Shown piece after piece: positions 26,158 through 35,196 of a DNA stretch of 64,000 nucleotides. Where the stretch lies: NCBI RefSeq assembly GCF_001748245.1, contig NZ_BDFO01000001.1, positions 1,597,345 through 1,661,344 on the forward strand, read 5' to 3'. This DNA comes from Oligoflexus tunisiensis. GTDB taxonomy: Bacteria > Bdellovibrionota_B > Oligoflexia > Oligoflexales > Oligoflexaceae. Numbering within the stretch: the first letter of the stretch is position 1; each line of letters opens with the position of its first letter. The notes under the pieces are model-generated. The model made no database searches and was not told the origin of the DNA. It saw nothing but the letters and a program-made list of their open reading frames with translations. Both the position numbers and the translations under genes were made by a program.

Positions 26158-27558
26158 ATGCCGCACTCCAAAGTCGCTATGCTCCTTATGTCCCTTCCCC
26201 TCGTTTTCAGCCATGGGGCCTGCAGCAATATCTCAGCTCACAGCGGAATGCTGGCTGGCCCGACGCAGGAAACTATTGATTGTACTCTGGCCGAGACCGA
26301 GGACGGGATCTATCGGTCTCTTGCCAGGCATCCGATGGGTCCGAAGCCGCGTACGACTCCTCTTGCCGATGAATCATCCCCCGGTTCCACGCATCTGAAT
26401 CCAGTTCCTGAAGACGCCGACAGCTTCCTGCGTGCCGCCTCCGGGGTTCGCATCGCGCGGCAGGGAACGGATGATTCCTTTGCCATCCTGGTGGCCCAGG
26501 ATTCCCGGCGGAAGATTGGTTTAGCGACCTATGGCATGACCCTTCAGGCCCTTGAGACGGAGCCTCAAAAAGCCACCGGACTCGATGCTCCCTCCATTGG
26601 CGCCATCCCCGTGGATACGCCGGAAAACATCGCCGCATGGGAGGATGACCGGCGCGATTATGATTCCTATCGGAAGAAGTATAAACGGGATTTCGAAGCG
26701 ATGACGACGATGCCGGACGGCACGATCCTCGTCCTGGCCTCCGGTTCGGATATAGTGAAGTATCAAGCGTCGGGCGTTTCCTATCGGTCTCAGGCTTTGG
26801 TGCTGAGCAGCGCAGGTCATCTTCTGAAAGCCTATGACCTGCTCCCCTTTTATCTGCACATGCAGCGGAACCGCTCCCTGATCGGCGAGGACACGGCGAT
26901 GGGCCCGGCTGAAATCAATTTTGAAGGCGTGACGATTCGTCCCGAGGATTCCGGCTTTGTGATAGGGTTTTACCATCGCGGCAACATCAATGGCAATGGA
27001 CACAACGCGCTGATCGAATTCGACTTCGCAGCCTGGTATCATACGCTTCAGGCTGCGCAGCAACTTGATCTCGAGGAAGCCTCGGCGCTTTGGCTTAAGC
27101 TTGAGCCGCTGCGTACCGTTCGAATCCGTACCCCTCGCGTGACATCACCTGCGGATCCTGCGGCGACTCCGTTTCCCATGACCTTGAATGATGCCCTCTT
27201 CGGGTTTGTAAAAGGTCGCGGCACCGTTCTTATCCCGGTGGCCGTTGAGGCTGAATATAAGAATGCCCAGGGGGTACAAGAGGATGGTGCGGTTATTTTT
27301 TCCGGGCTCTTGGTGTGGGAGAACATGGACCAACCCGGCCACGGCACCTGCACGATTCATCAGGCTCCCGGCGATGATGAGCCAGGCAAACTCTCAAAAT
27401 TTGGCAAGGTCGAAGGTCTGGCGGCATATCATAAAAAAGGGACGGATCTTTATGAGCAGAGTCTTTATAGCGAGCATTCATTATTGATTGGCGTCACGGA
27501 TGTCGATTCTGAAATTGAACCTTCAACCTTGAGTTTTTTGCAGGTGGGAGGAACCTGA
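26158..27558 (+). CDS. Exported protein of unknown function
   Basis: The protein has 466 residues. The N-terminus is a signal sequence (MLLMSLPLVFSHGA then C), possibly but not convincingly a lipobox. The mature part is beta-rich, with repeated short hydrophobic strands and DG/GN turns (TMPDGTILVLASGSD, ALVLSSAGHLLKAYDL, GFVIGFYHRGNINGNGH), which suggests a beta-propeller or sandwich, as in DUF6929/esterase-like phytase-type proteins; I cannot assign it. It lies 94 bases after the caspase gene and is the last plus-strand gene before a convergent hairpin. An inverted repeat TCTCGT/ACGAGA at 26119-26134 sits in its leader. Confidence 0.6.
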   Translation: MPHSKVAMLLMSLPLVFSHGACSNISAHSGMLAGPTQETIDCTLAETEDGIYRSLARHPMGPKPRTTPLADESSPGSTHLNPVPEDADSFLRAASGVRIARQGTDDSFAILVAQDSRRKIGLATYGMTLQALETEPQKATGLDAPSIGAIPVDTPENIAAWEDDRRDYDSYRKKYKRDFEAMTTMPDGTILVLASGSDIVKYQASGVSYRSQALVLSSAGHLLKAYDLLPFYLHMQRNRSLIGEDTAMGPAEINFEGVTIRPEDSGFVIGFYHRGNINGNGHNALIEFDFAAWYHTLQAAQQLDLEEASALWLKLEPLRTVRIRTPRVTSPADPAATPFPMTLNDALFGFVKGRGTVLIPVAVEAEYKNAQGVQEDGAVIFSGLLVWENMDQPGHGTCTIHQAPGDDEPGKLSKFGKVEGLAAYHKKGTDLYEQSLYSEHSLLIGVTDVDSEIEPSTLSFLQVGGT

Positions 27559-27577
27559 ATCCCGCAGGATTCAGGTT
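27552..27577. terminator. Bidirectional hairpin between convergent genes
   Basis: A perfect 11-bp stem (AACCTGAATCC / GGATTCAGGTT) with a CGCA tetraloop overlaps the stop codon of the exported protein and lies ten bases past the subtilase stop. T-runs are short on both strands, so it may act with Rho or as an mRNA 3' stabiliser. Confidence 0.6.
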
Positions 27578-27586
27578 TACCTGGGA

Positions 27587-28876
27587 TTAGCGGGACAGCG
27601 AACGCTTCGCAGGCTCGCTCAGCATCTGCAGGGCGGCCAGCGGACTGATGATGCCCGAACCGAAGTCAAAATCAAACTTGGGCTCCATGGAATAGAGCAG
27701 GATCGATTTCAGATCGGCGACCGACATGCGGCCGGATTTTTGCAGTACCAGAGCGATACTGCCCGTGGCATGCGGAGTGGCCATCGAAGTGCCCGACATG
27801 TATTCATAGCTATTGCCGGGCATCGCCGAATAGATATCCACACCAGGGGCGGCCAGGTCCGGCTTGAACACATTCAACACATTTTTGCTGATGCGCCAGT
27901 AGTTGGGACCGCGGCTGGAAAATTCCGCGATGTTGTTCACGGCATCAATGGCCGCAATCGACAGAACTTCGGGGAAACCACCGGGCATGCCGTTGGGTGA
28001 GGTTCCGCTGTTGCCGGCGGCAAAGACAGGAATGATATCCGACTCGGTCCAGGCGATGATCGCGCGGTGGAAGGCTTCGAATTCCGCCATATCGTTGATA
28101 TCAAATGGAATGTCGAGGCCCCAGGAATTGCTGATCACGTGCGGGAAGTCCTCGGTTTCAGGATTGCCGTCCGGATCGTACATCCACTGCATCGCAGTCA
28201 GAAGCCAGGCGTCGCTGGCACTGCCGGTTGCGCTGAAAGCCTTGGCCACGATGAGGTCCACAAAGGGAGCCATGCCGGTGGTGGCGCCGGCGATCGTGCC
28301 CGAGACGTGCGTGCCGTGGCCGTTATCATCATAAGGATAAGCGATGCCGTTGACAAAATCCTTGAAGAGGACCGTGTTTTTCTTTTCAAACTCCGGGTGA
28401 CGGCTTTGAATGCCGGTATCGATCACGCCGACGCGCACGCCCTGGCCGCCAATCTCAGGAAAATCCTGACGGATTTTATCGACACTCAGACGCCGCAGAC
28501 CCCAGCCTGGATCGACCACAACCGGAGCGTCACGGGTCACGGGCGCAATGTACTTGCGGGTTTTGTTGACGAGCACGCGCTCCACGAAATCCAGCTTTTC
28601 AATCTGAGGCAGATCCTCACTCTTCAGCTGCATTTCCATGCCGGCCACCAGCCAAAGATCCTGATAGCGGACGCTGGCCTTGCTCACGCCGAGAGCGGCG
28701 AGCAGTTTGTCGATTCTCGCGCTGTTGTTGACACGCTTGTTCTGCATCTGCTGCTTGTGAGCTTCATTGCCGACCACAAGGTTCGTTTGATTTTTGAAAA
28801 GAATGATATAGGACTCAGCATGCAGAGCTGCTGTCCATCCCCATAAGACCAAGAGCAGGGTCCATTTATTCAGCAT
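27587..28876 (-). CDS. Secreted subtilisin-like serine protease (S8)
   Basis: The protein has 429 residues: a signal peptide (~1-20), an inhibitor_I9-like propeptide (~21-110, with the typical VVxRVL-type end before the cleavage area) and a catalytic S8 domain. The triad is complete: D153 in VIDTGI, H187 in NGHGTHVSG and S364 in SGTSMATPH; the oxyanion Asn is in AAGNSG. There is no C-terminal extra domain, so it is a compact extracellular or periplasmic protease. It follows a lipoprotein gene by 12 bases on the same strand and converges with the plus-strand exported-protein gene. Confidence 0.95.
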   Translation of the reverse strand: MLNKWTLLLVLWGWTAALHAESYIILFKNQTNLVVGNEAHKQQMQNKRVNNSARIDKLLAALGVSKASVRYQDLWLVAGMEMQLKSEDLPQIEKLDFVERVLVNKTRKYIAPVTRDAPVVVDPGWGLRRLSVDKIRQDFPEIGGQGVRVGVIDTGIQSRHPEFEKKNTVLFKDFVNGIAYPYDDNGHGTHVSGTIAGATTGMAPFVDLIVAKAFSATGSASDAWLLTAMQWMYDPDGNPETEDFPHVISNSWGLDIPFDINDMAEFEAFHRAIIAWTESDIIPVFAAGNSGTSPNGMPGGFPEVLSIAAIDAVNNIAEFSSRGPNYWRISKNVLNVFKPDLAAPGVDIYSAMPGNSYEYMSGTSMATPHATGSIALVLQKSGRMSVADLKSILLYSMEPKFDFDFGSGIISPLAALQMLSEPAKRSLSR

Positions 28877-28888
28877 AAATCAGGCTCC

Positions 28889-29716
28889 TCAGTTGACTGT
28901 CTGAATGACGATTTTTTTACCGGCGGCGCGGGCGGTCTCGATCGTGTTCAAACCGAGATGGGTTTTGAACTTCGTGCCATCGGTGAGGATCAATTCCACA
29001 GGGCCCTGATAGCCTTTGGGGAACTTCTCGTTGATGAAGGAAGTCATTTTTTGTTTCTGCTCAGGACCCACATTCAGCATCACGCCGGTTTGTGTCAGGT
29101 TGGTGGAAAGCTTGACAGGAGCGGCGGCAAAGTCCAGCTCCTCGGTGCCGACACGAACCTTGCCGATGGCATAGTGCAGACGACCGCTCACGAATTCACC
29201 CGCTCGCAGCATCTCCCACTTCATGCGGGTTTGTTCCGCGACGCGCTCGACAAAGGCCTGAGGGCGGGAGAAAAGGCCTTCCTCGCTCAGGTTGCGGTCA
29301 TCGATTTCGTCCATCGAAATATCGTAGTCGACCAGAAGCTGCACCTGGCTGTCCGGTGGCATAATGATCGTGGCATCCTTGGGAATGGAGATCATCTCGA
29401 TCTTTGCGCCCTTGTAAGGAAACTTGTGGCGGTAGGTGGTTCCGTCGGCGTTGGTGCGAACGTTGGAGGTGTAAGTGTAAGCATTGGGATAAAGTTTGGT
29501 GACGATCTGCTCGACGCCTGCACCCGACGGTGAATTATCGTACGTCACTTCGTAGACCCAGAGTCCCACCTCGTCGACCGTTTCCAGATCGATCTTGGCG
29601 AAACCGTTCGTGCGAACCCCCGGCTGACCGGGATAGTTTTGGATGGCGCAATTGCTCAAAAGCAGGCTGGATGCCAGACAGCCAAGCAGAGCCCACCCCT
29701 GTGGTCTCAATACCAT
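28889..29716 (-). CDS. Lipoprotein upstream of the subtilase
   Basis: The protein has 275 residues with a clear lipobox (LASSLLLSNC, lipid-modified Cys about residue 22). The mature part is beta-rich and ends with a domain of ~90 residues (from ~185) including VGPEQKQKMTSF and GPVELILTDGTKFKTHLGLN. The family is not recognised. The ATG at 29716 has AAGGAGA six bases upstream; upstream in-frame codons to 29824 lack a ribosome site. The 12-base gap to the subtilase gene indicates an operon, so the lipoprotein may anchor, chaperone or be processed by the protease (inference). Confidence 0.65.
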   Translation of the reverse strand: MVLRPQGWALLGCLASSLLLSNCAIQNYPGQPGVRTNGFAKIDLETVDEVGLWVYEVTYDNSPSGAGVEQIVTKLYPNAYTYTSNVRTNADGTTYRHKFPYKGAKIEMISIPKDATIIMPPDSQVQLLVDYDISMDEIDDRNLSEEGLFSRPQAFVERVAEQTRMKWEMLRAGEFVSGRLHYAIGKVRVGTEELDFAAAPVKLSTNLTQTGVMLNVGPEQKQKMTSFINEKFPKGYQGPVELILTDGTKFKTHLGLNTIETARAAGKKIVIQTVN

Positions 29717-29959
29717 AGCGTTCTCCTTCAAGTTGTTTGCATCATCATAGCTGATGTTATAGTTGGCGGTCTGTAAAAATATACCGGTCAAATGAATATC
29801 TCTGTTTAAAAAATGAACGCACAAAATTTCTTTTGTGCAGGTCGCGGGAAACGGCTAGATTCCTCAGGTTCTATCCTGAACAGGTTCAGCGTTTTCGTGC
29901 GAAAGCATGTGCCGTCAGGATTTCGTGTTCACGATTTTACCGGTGGGGCAGGCTTTTCC

Positions 29960-31723
29960 ATGCAACACGCACAACCACAGCGCCAATTGACCGTTCGCGC
30001 AGCCATAGCCGGCATGTTGCTCGGCGGGTTCATGAGTCTATCCAATCTCTATGTTTCGCTGAAAACCGGCTGGAGCATGGGTGTTTCGATCACAGCAGGC
30101 ATCCTGGCCTTTGCCATCTTCTCACTGCTGCTGCGTCTGCGCATCGTGCGCTCCGCGTTCGGCATGCTGGAAAATAATGCCATGCAGTCGGTGGCGAGTG
30201 CCGCGGGTTATATGACCGGCGGGGGAACTGTGGCGGCGATTCCGGCCCTGATGATGATCACGGGCGAGACGATGGACCCCTGGTCGATGTTTTTCTGGAT
30301 CAGCATGATTGCGATGCTCGGTGTGGTCATGGCGATTCCCATGAAGCAGCAGATGATCAATGTGGAACAGCTGCGATTTCCCACGGGAACGGCCGCGGCG
30401 GAAACTCTGCGGGCTCTGCATGCGCACGGCGAGGCCAGCGAGAACAAGCAGGCCAGGTTTTTGACCTGGGCTGGCATCTCCGGTGCGGTCCTGGCCTTCC
30501 TGCGCGATGCGCATGGACGTTTTATTCCCTTCAACTTCCCTGCTAAATTCACCATCCCAGGGGTTACACTCGCCGGCCGGCCTTTGGTGGATTACACCTT
30601 TGCCCTGGAAAGCAGTCTGATTCTGATCGGTGCGGGCATGATCATGGGATTTCGTGCGGCCTGGAGCATGATGCTCGGCGCCGTGATCAACTATGGAGGT
30701 CTTGCTCCCTGGCTTTATGAGAACGGTGTGCTCGAGGAAAAACTCGGCTATCGCGTGATCGTCGGCTGGAGTGTCTGGTTTGGGTCCGCCATGATTTTAA
30801 CCAGTGGACTTTTGGCTTTTGCGTTTCAGTGGAAAACGGTGGTGCGAGCCGTGCGCAGTGTGTCTCATGCTTTTGGCAGCAGCCAGGACCTGGATGCGCG
30901 GGAAGTGCCGATGACCTGGTTCTTCATCGGCTGTGCGATTTTTGCGCCGATCGTCATTTTCCTCCAGTGGTATCTCTTTGACATCAAAATCTGGATGGGC
31001 ATCCTTGCGGTGTTTATGAGCTTTTTCATCGCGATCGTGGCCTGTCGCGCGACGGGTGAAACCGATACCACGCCCACCGGAGCCCTCGGCAAGATCACCC
31101 AGATCACGTTTGGGGCGCTGGATGCCGGCAATGTCACAACCAACCTGATGACAGCCAACGTTACGGGCGGCGTGGGTCTGCATTCCGCGGATCTGCTCAC
31201 CGACCTCAAGAGCGGATATCTTCTCAAGGCCGATCCCCGGCAGCAGTTCTGGGCTCAATTTTTAGGTGTGGCCGCCGGCTCGCTCTTTGTTGTGCCAGCC
31301 TATCACCTTTTGATTCCCACGCCTGATGTCCTCGGCTCGGATCAGTGGCCCGCACCCGGGGCTCAAACCTGGAAAAGCGTCGCGGAACTTTTGGTCAAAG
31401 GCTTCGAAACCCTGCATCCGACAGCTCAGGTCGCTTTGCTGGTCGGCGGCTTGCTTGGCATTGCCTTCGTGCTGCTGGAACGCTATCTGCCGCGCTGGAA
31501 AAAATTCATTCCTTCACCGGTTGGACTCGGCCTGGCCTTTACCATGCCGGCGTATAATACCATCGCGATGTTCATCGGCGCCTGCATTGCGCTCTGGCTC
31601 GAGAAAAAGCGTCCGGAACTGGCAGAAAAGTCAGTCATTCCAATCGGTTCCGGCTTTATTGCGGGCGAGAGCCTGATGGGGGTTTTGATCGCCATTCTGG
31701 TGGTGATTGGCGTGCTGTCCTAA
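29960..31723 (+). CDS. OPT-family (oligopeptide/metal-chelate) transporter
   Basis: The protein has 587 residues with about 14 hydrophobic segments. OPT features are the N-terminal LTVRAAIAGMLLGGFMSLSN (a G-rich first helix followed by LYVSLKTGW), FPTGTAAAETLRALH, ATGETDTTPTGALGKITQ and NVTTNLMTANVTGG, all characteristic of bacterial OPT proteins. The family moves small peptides or metal-ligand complexes across the inner membrane with protons. The ATG at 29960 begins directly before the family N-terminus; the in-frame region upstream to 29813 is not family sequence. A CTGAAC-AG-GTTCAG dyad (29876-29889) lies in the leader and may be an operator. Confidence 0.88.
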   Translation: MQHAQPQRQLTVRAAIAGMLLGGFMSLSNLYVSLKTGWSMGVSITAGILAFAIFSLLLRLRIVRSAFGMLENNAMQSVASAAGYMTGGGTVAAIPALMMITGETMDPWSMFFWISMIAMLGVVMAIPMKQQMINVEQLRFPTGTAAAETLRALHAHGEASENKQARFLTWAGISGAVLAFLRDAHGRFIPFNFPAKFTIPGVTLAGRPLVDYTFALESSLILIGAGMIMGFRAAWSMMLGAVINYGGLAPWLYENGVLEEKLGYRVIVGWSVWFGSAMILTSGLLAFAFQWKTVVRAVRSVSHAFGSSQDLDAREVPMTWFFIGCAIFAPIVIFLQWYLFDIKIWMGILAVFMSFFIAIVACRATGETDTTPTGALGKITQITFGALDAGNVTTNLMTANVTGGVGLHSADLLTDLKSGYLLKADPRQQFWAQFLGVAAGSLFVVPAYHLLIPTPDVLGSDQWPAPGAQTWKSVAELLVKGFETLHPTAQVALLVGGLLGIAFVLLERYLPRWKKFIPSPVGLGLAFTMPAYNTIAMFIGACIALWLEKKRPELAEKSVIPIGSGFIAGESLMGVLIAILVVIGVLS

Positions 31724-31823
31724 TCCAACAAGACGTGGACATTCCTGGGAAACAGGTGTAAGGATCAAAGTTTGACCGGAAAACCTTCCGATCCAGCCTG
31801 ACCTTTTGCCAGGGAGCCTGCCC

Positions 31824-33503
31824 ATGGAAAATCGACTTTCTGACTCCTTTGTTGCCGCCAGCCTGGATGCTGGGCATCAAAATTTGGCCTGGGAGCCGGG
31901 ACCACCTTCGGGTTTCTTAGCGGGTATTGATCTCAAGGCGATCCTTGCCGATCCCAATGCTGCCGACATCGTGCCCGAGCTGCCCACCCAGGCGCTCTAT
32001 TATGCCTTAAAACAACAGAGCATCGAGGAAGTCCTCGATCTTTTGCCACTCCTGAGTCCGGAGCAGGTTGAGCGCATGCTCGACTACGATGCCTGGTCAC
32101 AGGATGAACTGGTTCCGAAAAAATTCTTCGAGTTCCTCAAGCCCTTTGGCGAAATCAGTCGCGAACAGCTCTATGAGCGTTTTGCTGATCTGGATGAAGA
32201 GTATCAGCTGGCCGCGCTGCAGGGCTTCTTCAAAGTCCATGAAGTCGAGGATCCCTATGATCTGCCGGAAGCCATCGCGGAAAAGGCCTATCGCATGCCC
32301 TGCAACAGGGTGTTCTATGAAATCCTGAGCGAGGATCCGGACGAGGTCGCGTTTATCGAAGAGCTGATGGAATCGCTCAGGGAAAACAACATGCGCTATG
32401 CGTATGCGGTTCTGGGCCATGCCACGTATCAGCCGCCCGGTGAAGCGCTGGCTCAGGTGGCTCGTTTCCGTCGTGGGCGTCTGGAAGACGAAGGCTTTGT
32501 CAGTTATGAGGAAAGCCTCGGCATTTTCGCGCCGATTGATCACACGGCCTTCCTGCGGAAATGGACGCCGCTGGAACAATCGCAGGATCTGACCAGCCTC
32601 GCGCTGCAAGGTGGCTCGGGTCTCTTCCTGGATGCGGTGCTCCTTGCCGCGCGGGAAGAGAATGTTTCCATCGATGAACTGTATAATCTGCATCAAAGCT
32701 TTCTGCAGCTCGCCAACGCCCTCTGTGCTGCGGCGCAGGTGGGACCGGAGGATGTTGCCGGCCTCAATCGTCTCCTGGAACAGGGCAAGGCTTTGGTCAG
32801 TCTCGGTCTGGAATATCTGGGTCAGGGCGATCTGGGACTCGGGATCAAAATTGTTCGGGGCGAAAGCGCCCGCACGCTGTTCCGGGTCGGGCTGAGCCTC
32901 GTCGATGTCGTGCGTGACGAAGTCATCCAACGCCTCGAAGGCATGCAATGGCCTCGCATCGAACGCATGCGGCGCTTCTATACGGCCCGGCAGTGGGGCC
33001 AGATTCTTTTGGAACTCGACCGCCACTGGTTGACCCATGTGGGTCTGCAGGCCGGTGAGATTTTCAAAGGGCTTTTCAATCGCTTCCCCATGGTGCCGAT
33101 GCGCATGATGCAGGATCAAAACCGCATTATCTTTGCGCCGATCGTCAACCTGCGGGAGCTGATTCAGCTGGAAAAAAATCTTCAAACCATCATGGGCTAT
33201 CTCTATGCTGCCACCTGGAGTGGTCTGCCTTTGAATCAGCCTGTGGATCTGATCCTGCGTGAATCGGCCATGGCCACGATTCGCCGGGCCGGTGAAGACA
33301 GCAATGTGCCACGGGTTCTCGAACAATGGCGGCAGCGCCTCACGGCAGAAGCGGCTCATTGGTGGGTCGGTGAAAAGGATAGCCTGGATGAGATTGTGGA
33401 TGCCGTTATCGATATGATCCATGAGGAATTGCATGGACTGATCGTGTTGCCACGTGCCAGCCGTCAGTCGCATGATTCACAAAGTGAGGTGCCATCGACA
33501 TGA
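31824..33503 (+). CDS. DUF6178-family protein
   Basis: This 559-residue soluble, helical, acidic protein matches the layout of DUF6178 proteins known mainly from Geobacter-type deltaproteobacteria. The N-terminal part has repeated LP-rich helices (PTQALYYALKQQSIEEVLDL, LLSPEQVERMLDYDAW) and the C-terminus contains an ILLRESAMATIRRA-type helical end. Function of the family is not known; MgtE-N-like alpha-solenoid repeats are suggested by the 'LP.e.......L' spacing. The ATG at 31824 has AGGGAG nine bases upstream; a TTG six codons earlier overlaps that site. Its last codons overlap the next gene by four bases (ATGA). Confidence 0.7.
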   Translation: MENRLSDSFVAASLDAGHQNLAWEPGPPSGFLAGIDLKAILADPNAADIVPELPTQALYYALKQQSIEEVLDLLPLLSPEQVERMLDYDAWSQDELVPKKFFEFLKPFGEISREQLYERFADLDEEYQLAALQGFFKVHEVEDPYDLPEAIAEKAYRMPCNRVFYEILSEDPDEVAFIEELMESLRENNMRYAYAVLGHATYQPPGEALAQVARFRRGRLEDEGFVSYEESLGIFAPIDHTAFLRKWTPLEQSQDLTSLALQGGSGLFLDAVLLAAREENVSIDELYNLHQSFLQLANALCAAAQVGPEDVAGLNRLLEQGKALVSLGLEYLGQGDLGLGIKIVRGESARTLFRVGLSLVDVVRDEVIQRLEGMQWPRIERMRRFYTARQWGQILLELDRHWLTHVGLQAGEIFKGLFNRFPMVPMRMMQDQNRIIFAPIVNLRELIQLEKNLQTIMGYLYAATWSGLPLNQPVDLILRESAMATIRRAGEDSNVPRVLEQWRQRLTAEAAHWWVGEKDSLDEIVDAVIDMIHEELHGLIVLPRASRQSHDSQSEVPST

Positions 33504-33937
33504 ATCAGGGACATGAGTCTGATTTTTTGAATCAGGATGATTGCGATGCTCTGGCCAAGGCCATGGAATCCAAATATGCCATGGCCTTGAAAGGCCGGAG
33601 CTTTAAAGTCGAAGCGGAAGTCAAAGGTCGTGGAGTCTTCGTGAAAGTGATCCTGTCCAATCAGGATCGCAGCTATTACTATCCCGTGGAAGCGCGGGTG
33701 CTTTATGAAAAGGAGGAACTCCAGCGCGGTGAGGCGGCGCTCTTCCTTCTCGATTACATTGATGCCTACTTCGACGAGTATCTGACCCAGGAAAATGAGG
33801 AGATTTATCTGCCGATCGACTGGGCCGACTTTCAGTATGAAGCCGTCGATTTTCAGATGCGCGGCCAGATTCTGAATCTGAAACTGGAAGAACTCGCCGA
33901 GCAGCTGCTGAAAAACGGCTCGCCAGCCATGCATTGA
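33500..33937 (+). CDS. Small acidic protein coupled to DUF6178
   Basis: The protein has 145 residues, is soluble and acidic, with alpha/beta character (KVEAEVKGRGVFVKVILS, then a helical EALFLLDYIDAYFDEYL region) and no recognised domain. Its start overlaps the DUF6178 stop by four bases (ATGA), so the two are translationally coupled and probably act together. The downstream O-antigen-ligase-like gene starts 15 bases later. Function unknown. Confidence 0.7.
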   Translation: MNQGHESDFLNQDDCDALAKAMESKYAMALKGRSFKVEAEVKGRGVFVKVILSNQDRSYYYPVEARVLYEKEELQRGEAALFLLDYIDAYFDEYLTQENEEIYLPIDWADFQYEAVDFQMRGQILNLKLEELAEQLLKNGSPAMH

Positions 33938-33951
33938 AGAGGCTGGCATTT

Positions 33952-35196
33952 ATGGGTGTCAGTGGCGTTGTCCTGTTGATTCTGCTCTGTGCATTTCCCT
34001 TCGGTCCGGCCTTGCAAAATATAGCCATGACGCTCGCCGTCATTCTCTGCATTCGCTCGTTCGTCCATAGGCGGAGCAGGCCCGCGTGGCCCGCTCCGGG
34101 TCCTTTGCGCTGGGCCGCCCTTAGCATGCTCGGCTTTCTGGTCTGGAATGTGATCAGTTCCCTGCTCAATCCAGCCAATGCTTCCGAGCCCATCGCCTAT
34201 TTTATTGGTTTTAGCCCGATCCTGATTTTGCCCTGGCTCGCCGGCTCCCTGCCGTCACCGTCCCTGCCGACATTGCAGCGGCTGGAAAAAATCGGTGCGA
34301 TCGTGGTTGTGATCTGGGGCGTCGCCTGTCTGAGCCAAACGCTCTGGCCCTGGCGCTGGGTGGGCAGCATGCCCGTCGCGGGTGGTATTCCCAGGGCACA
34401 GGGTTTTTATTCCCATCCTCTGACTCTGGCTTATTCCGCTTTATTGATCTGGCCTTTTGCCGTCCTCCGGCTTTTTCAAAAACCGCGCGCCTGGACGAGC
34501 TGGGCCTATGGCGTCGGCACCGCGCTGATGCTGATCTATTCCATGTCGCGCACGGTGCAGGCGCTGGCCGCCGCCCTTGTTCTCTGGAATGTCTTTTACC
34601 TTTTTTCCGGACGGCGTCGCTGGCAGATCCTGGGGATCATGGCCCTCCTCGGCCTCGTCCTGGCCTTGACCAAAAACCCGGTCTCCATACGCTTCCGGCA
34701 TCTGATCCATGGCACCGAGGAAAACTATCACTTTTCCGATTACCCGGATGATCGCCTGGCCTTCTGGCATGCGCATGCGGTCATGATTCAGGAGCGCCCG
34801 GTGCTGGGTCACGGTGTGCACATCAGCCTGGATTATCGGCAGCCGTATTATGAACGCATTGGTCTAGGGGATTTCAAGAAAAAGTATCCCGCTCATAACC
34901 AGTACATCCAGATGCTCGCCGAGGGTGGACTGATTGCTCTGGGCTTTTTCCTGGCCTGGCTTTTTTTCAGTTTCCGGGTGCTGAAGGACCCGTCCGTTCC
35001 CGCTTTTCTGAAAACGCTCGGGCCCCAGACCCTATGGATTTTCATCCTGGGAGGGCTGACGCAAAATGCTTTTTATGATTCGGATGTTCGTATGGGACTT
35101 GTGATCCTGAGTACTATCGTGGCCCTGTATGCGGGCCGCTCAGGAACCGGTCGGCGTGCGGGCGGTGTTGATGATCTTCGCACCGTCGTGCAGTGA
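33952..35196 (+). CDS. O-antigen ligase/polymerase-like membrane protein (Wzy_C)
   Basis: The protein has 414 residues with about ten membrane helices. The Wzy_C signature is the large periplasmic loop with RLAFWHAHAVMIQERPVLGHGV, AHNQYIQMLAEGGLIAL and a preceding SMSRTVQALAAALVLW (Arg in the helix). The family joins or polymerises polysaccharide chains on lipid carriers at the periplasmic face; ligase or polymerase cannot be told from sequence. The ATG at 33952 has GAAGAGG nine bases upstream and is preferred over a TTG at 33934. The 3' end overlaps the convergent diguanylate cyclase gene by 57 bases. Confidence 0.85.
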   Translation: MGVSGVVLLILLCAFPFGPALQNIAMTLAVILCIRSFVHRRSRPAWPAPGPLRWAALSMLGFLVWNVISSLLNPANASEPIAYFIGFSPILILPWLAGSLPSPSLPTLQRLEKIGAIVVVIWGVACLSQTLWPWRWVGSMPVAGGIPRAQGFYSHPLTLAYSALLIWPFAVLRLFQKPRAWTSWAYGVGTALMLIYSMSRTVQALAAALVLWNVFYLFSGRRRWQILGIMALLGLVLALTKNPVSIRFRHLIHGTEENYHFSDYPDDRLAFWHAHAVMIQERPVLGHGVHISLDYRQPYYERIGLGDFKKKYPAHNQYIQMLAEGGLIALGFFLAWLFFSFRVLKDPSVPAFLKTLGPQTLWIFILGGLTQNAFYDSDVRMGLVILSTIVALYAGRSGTGRRAGGVDDLRTVVQ

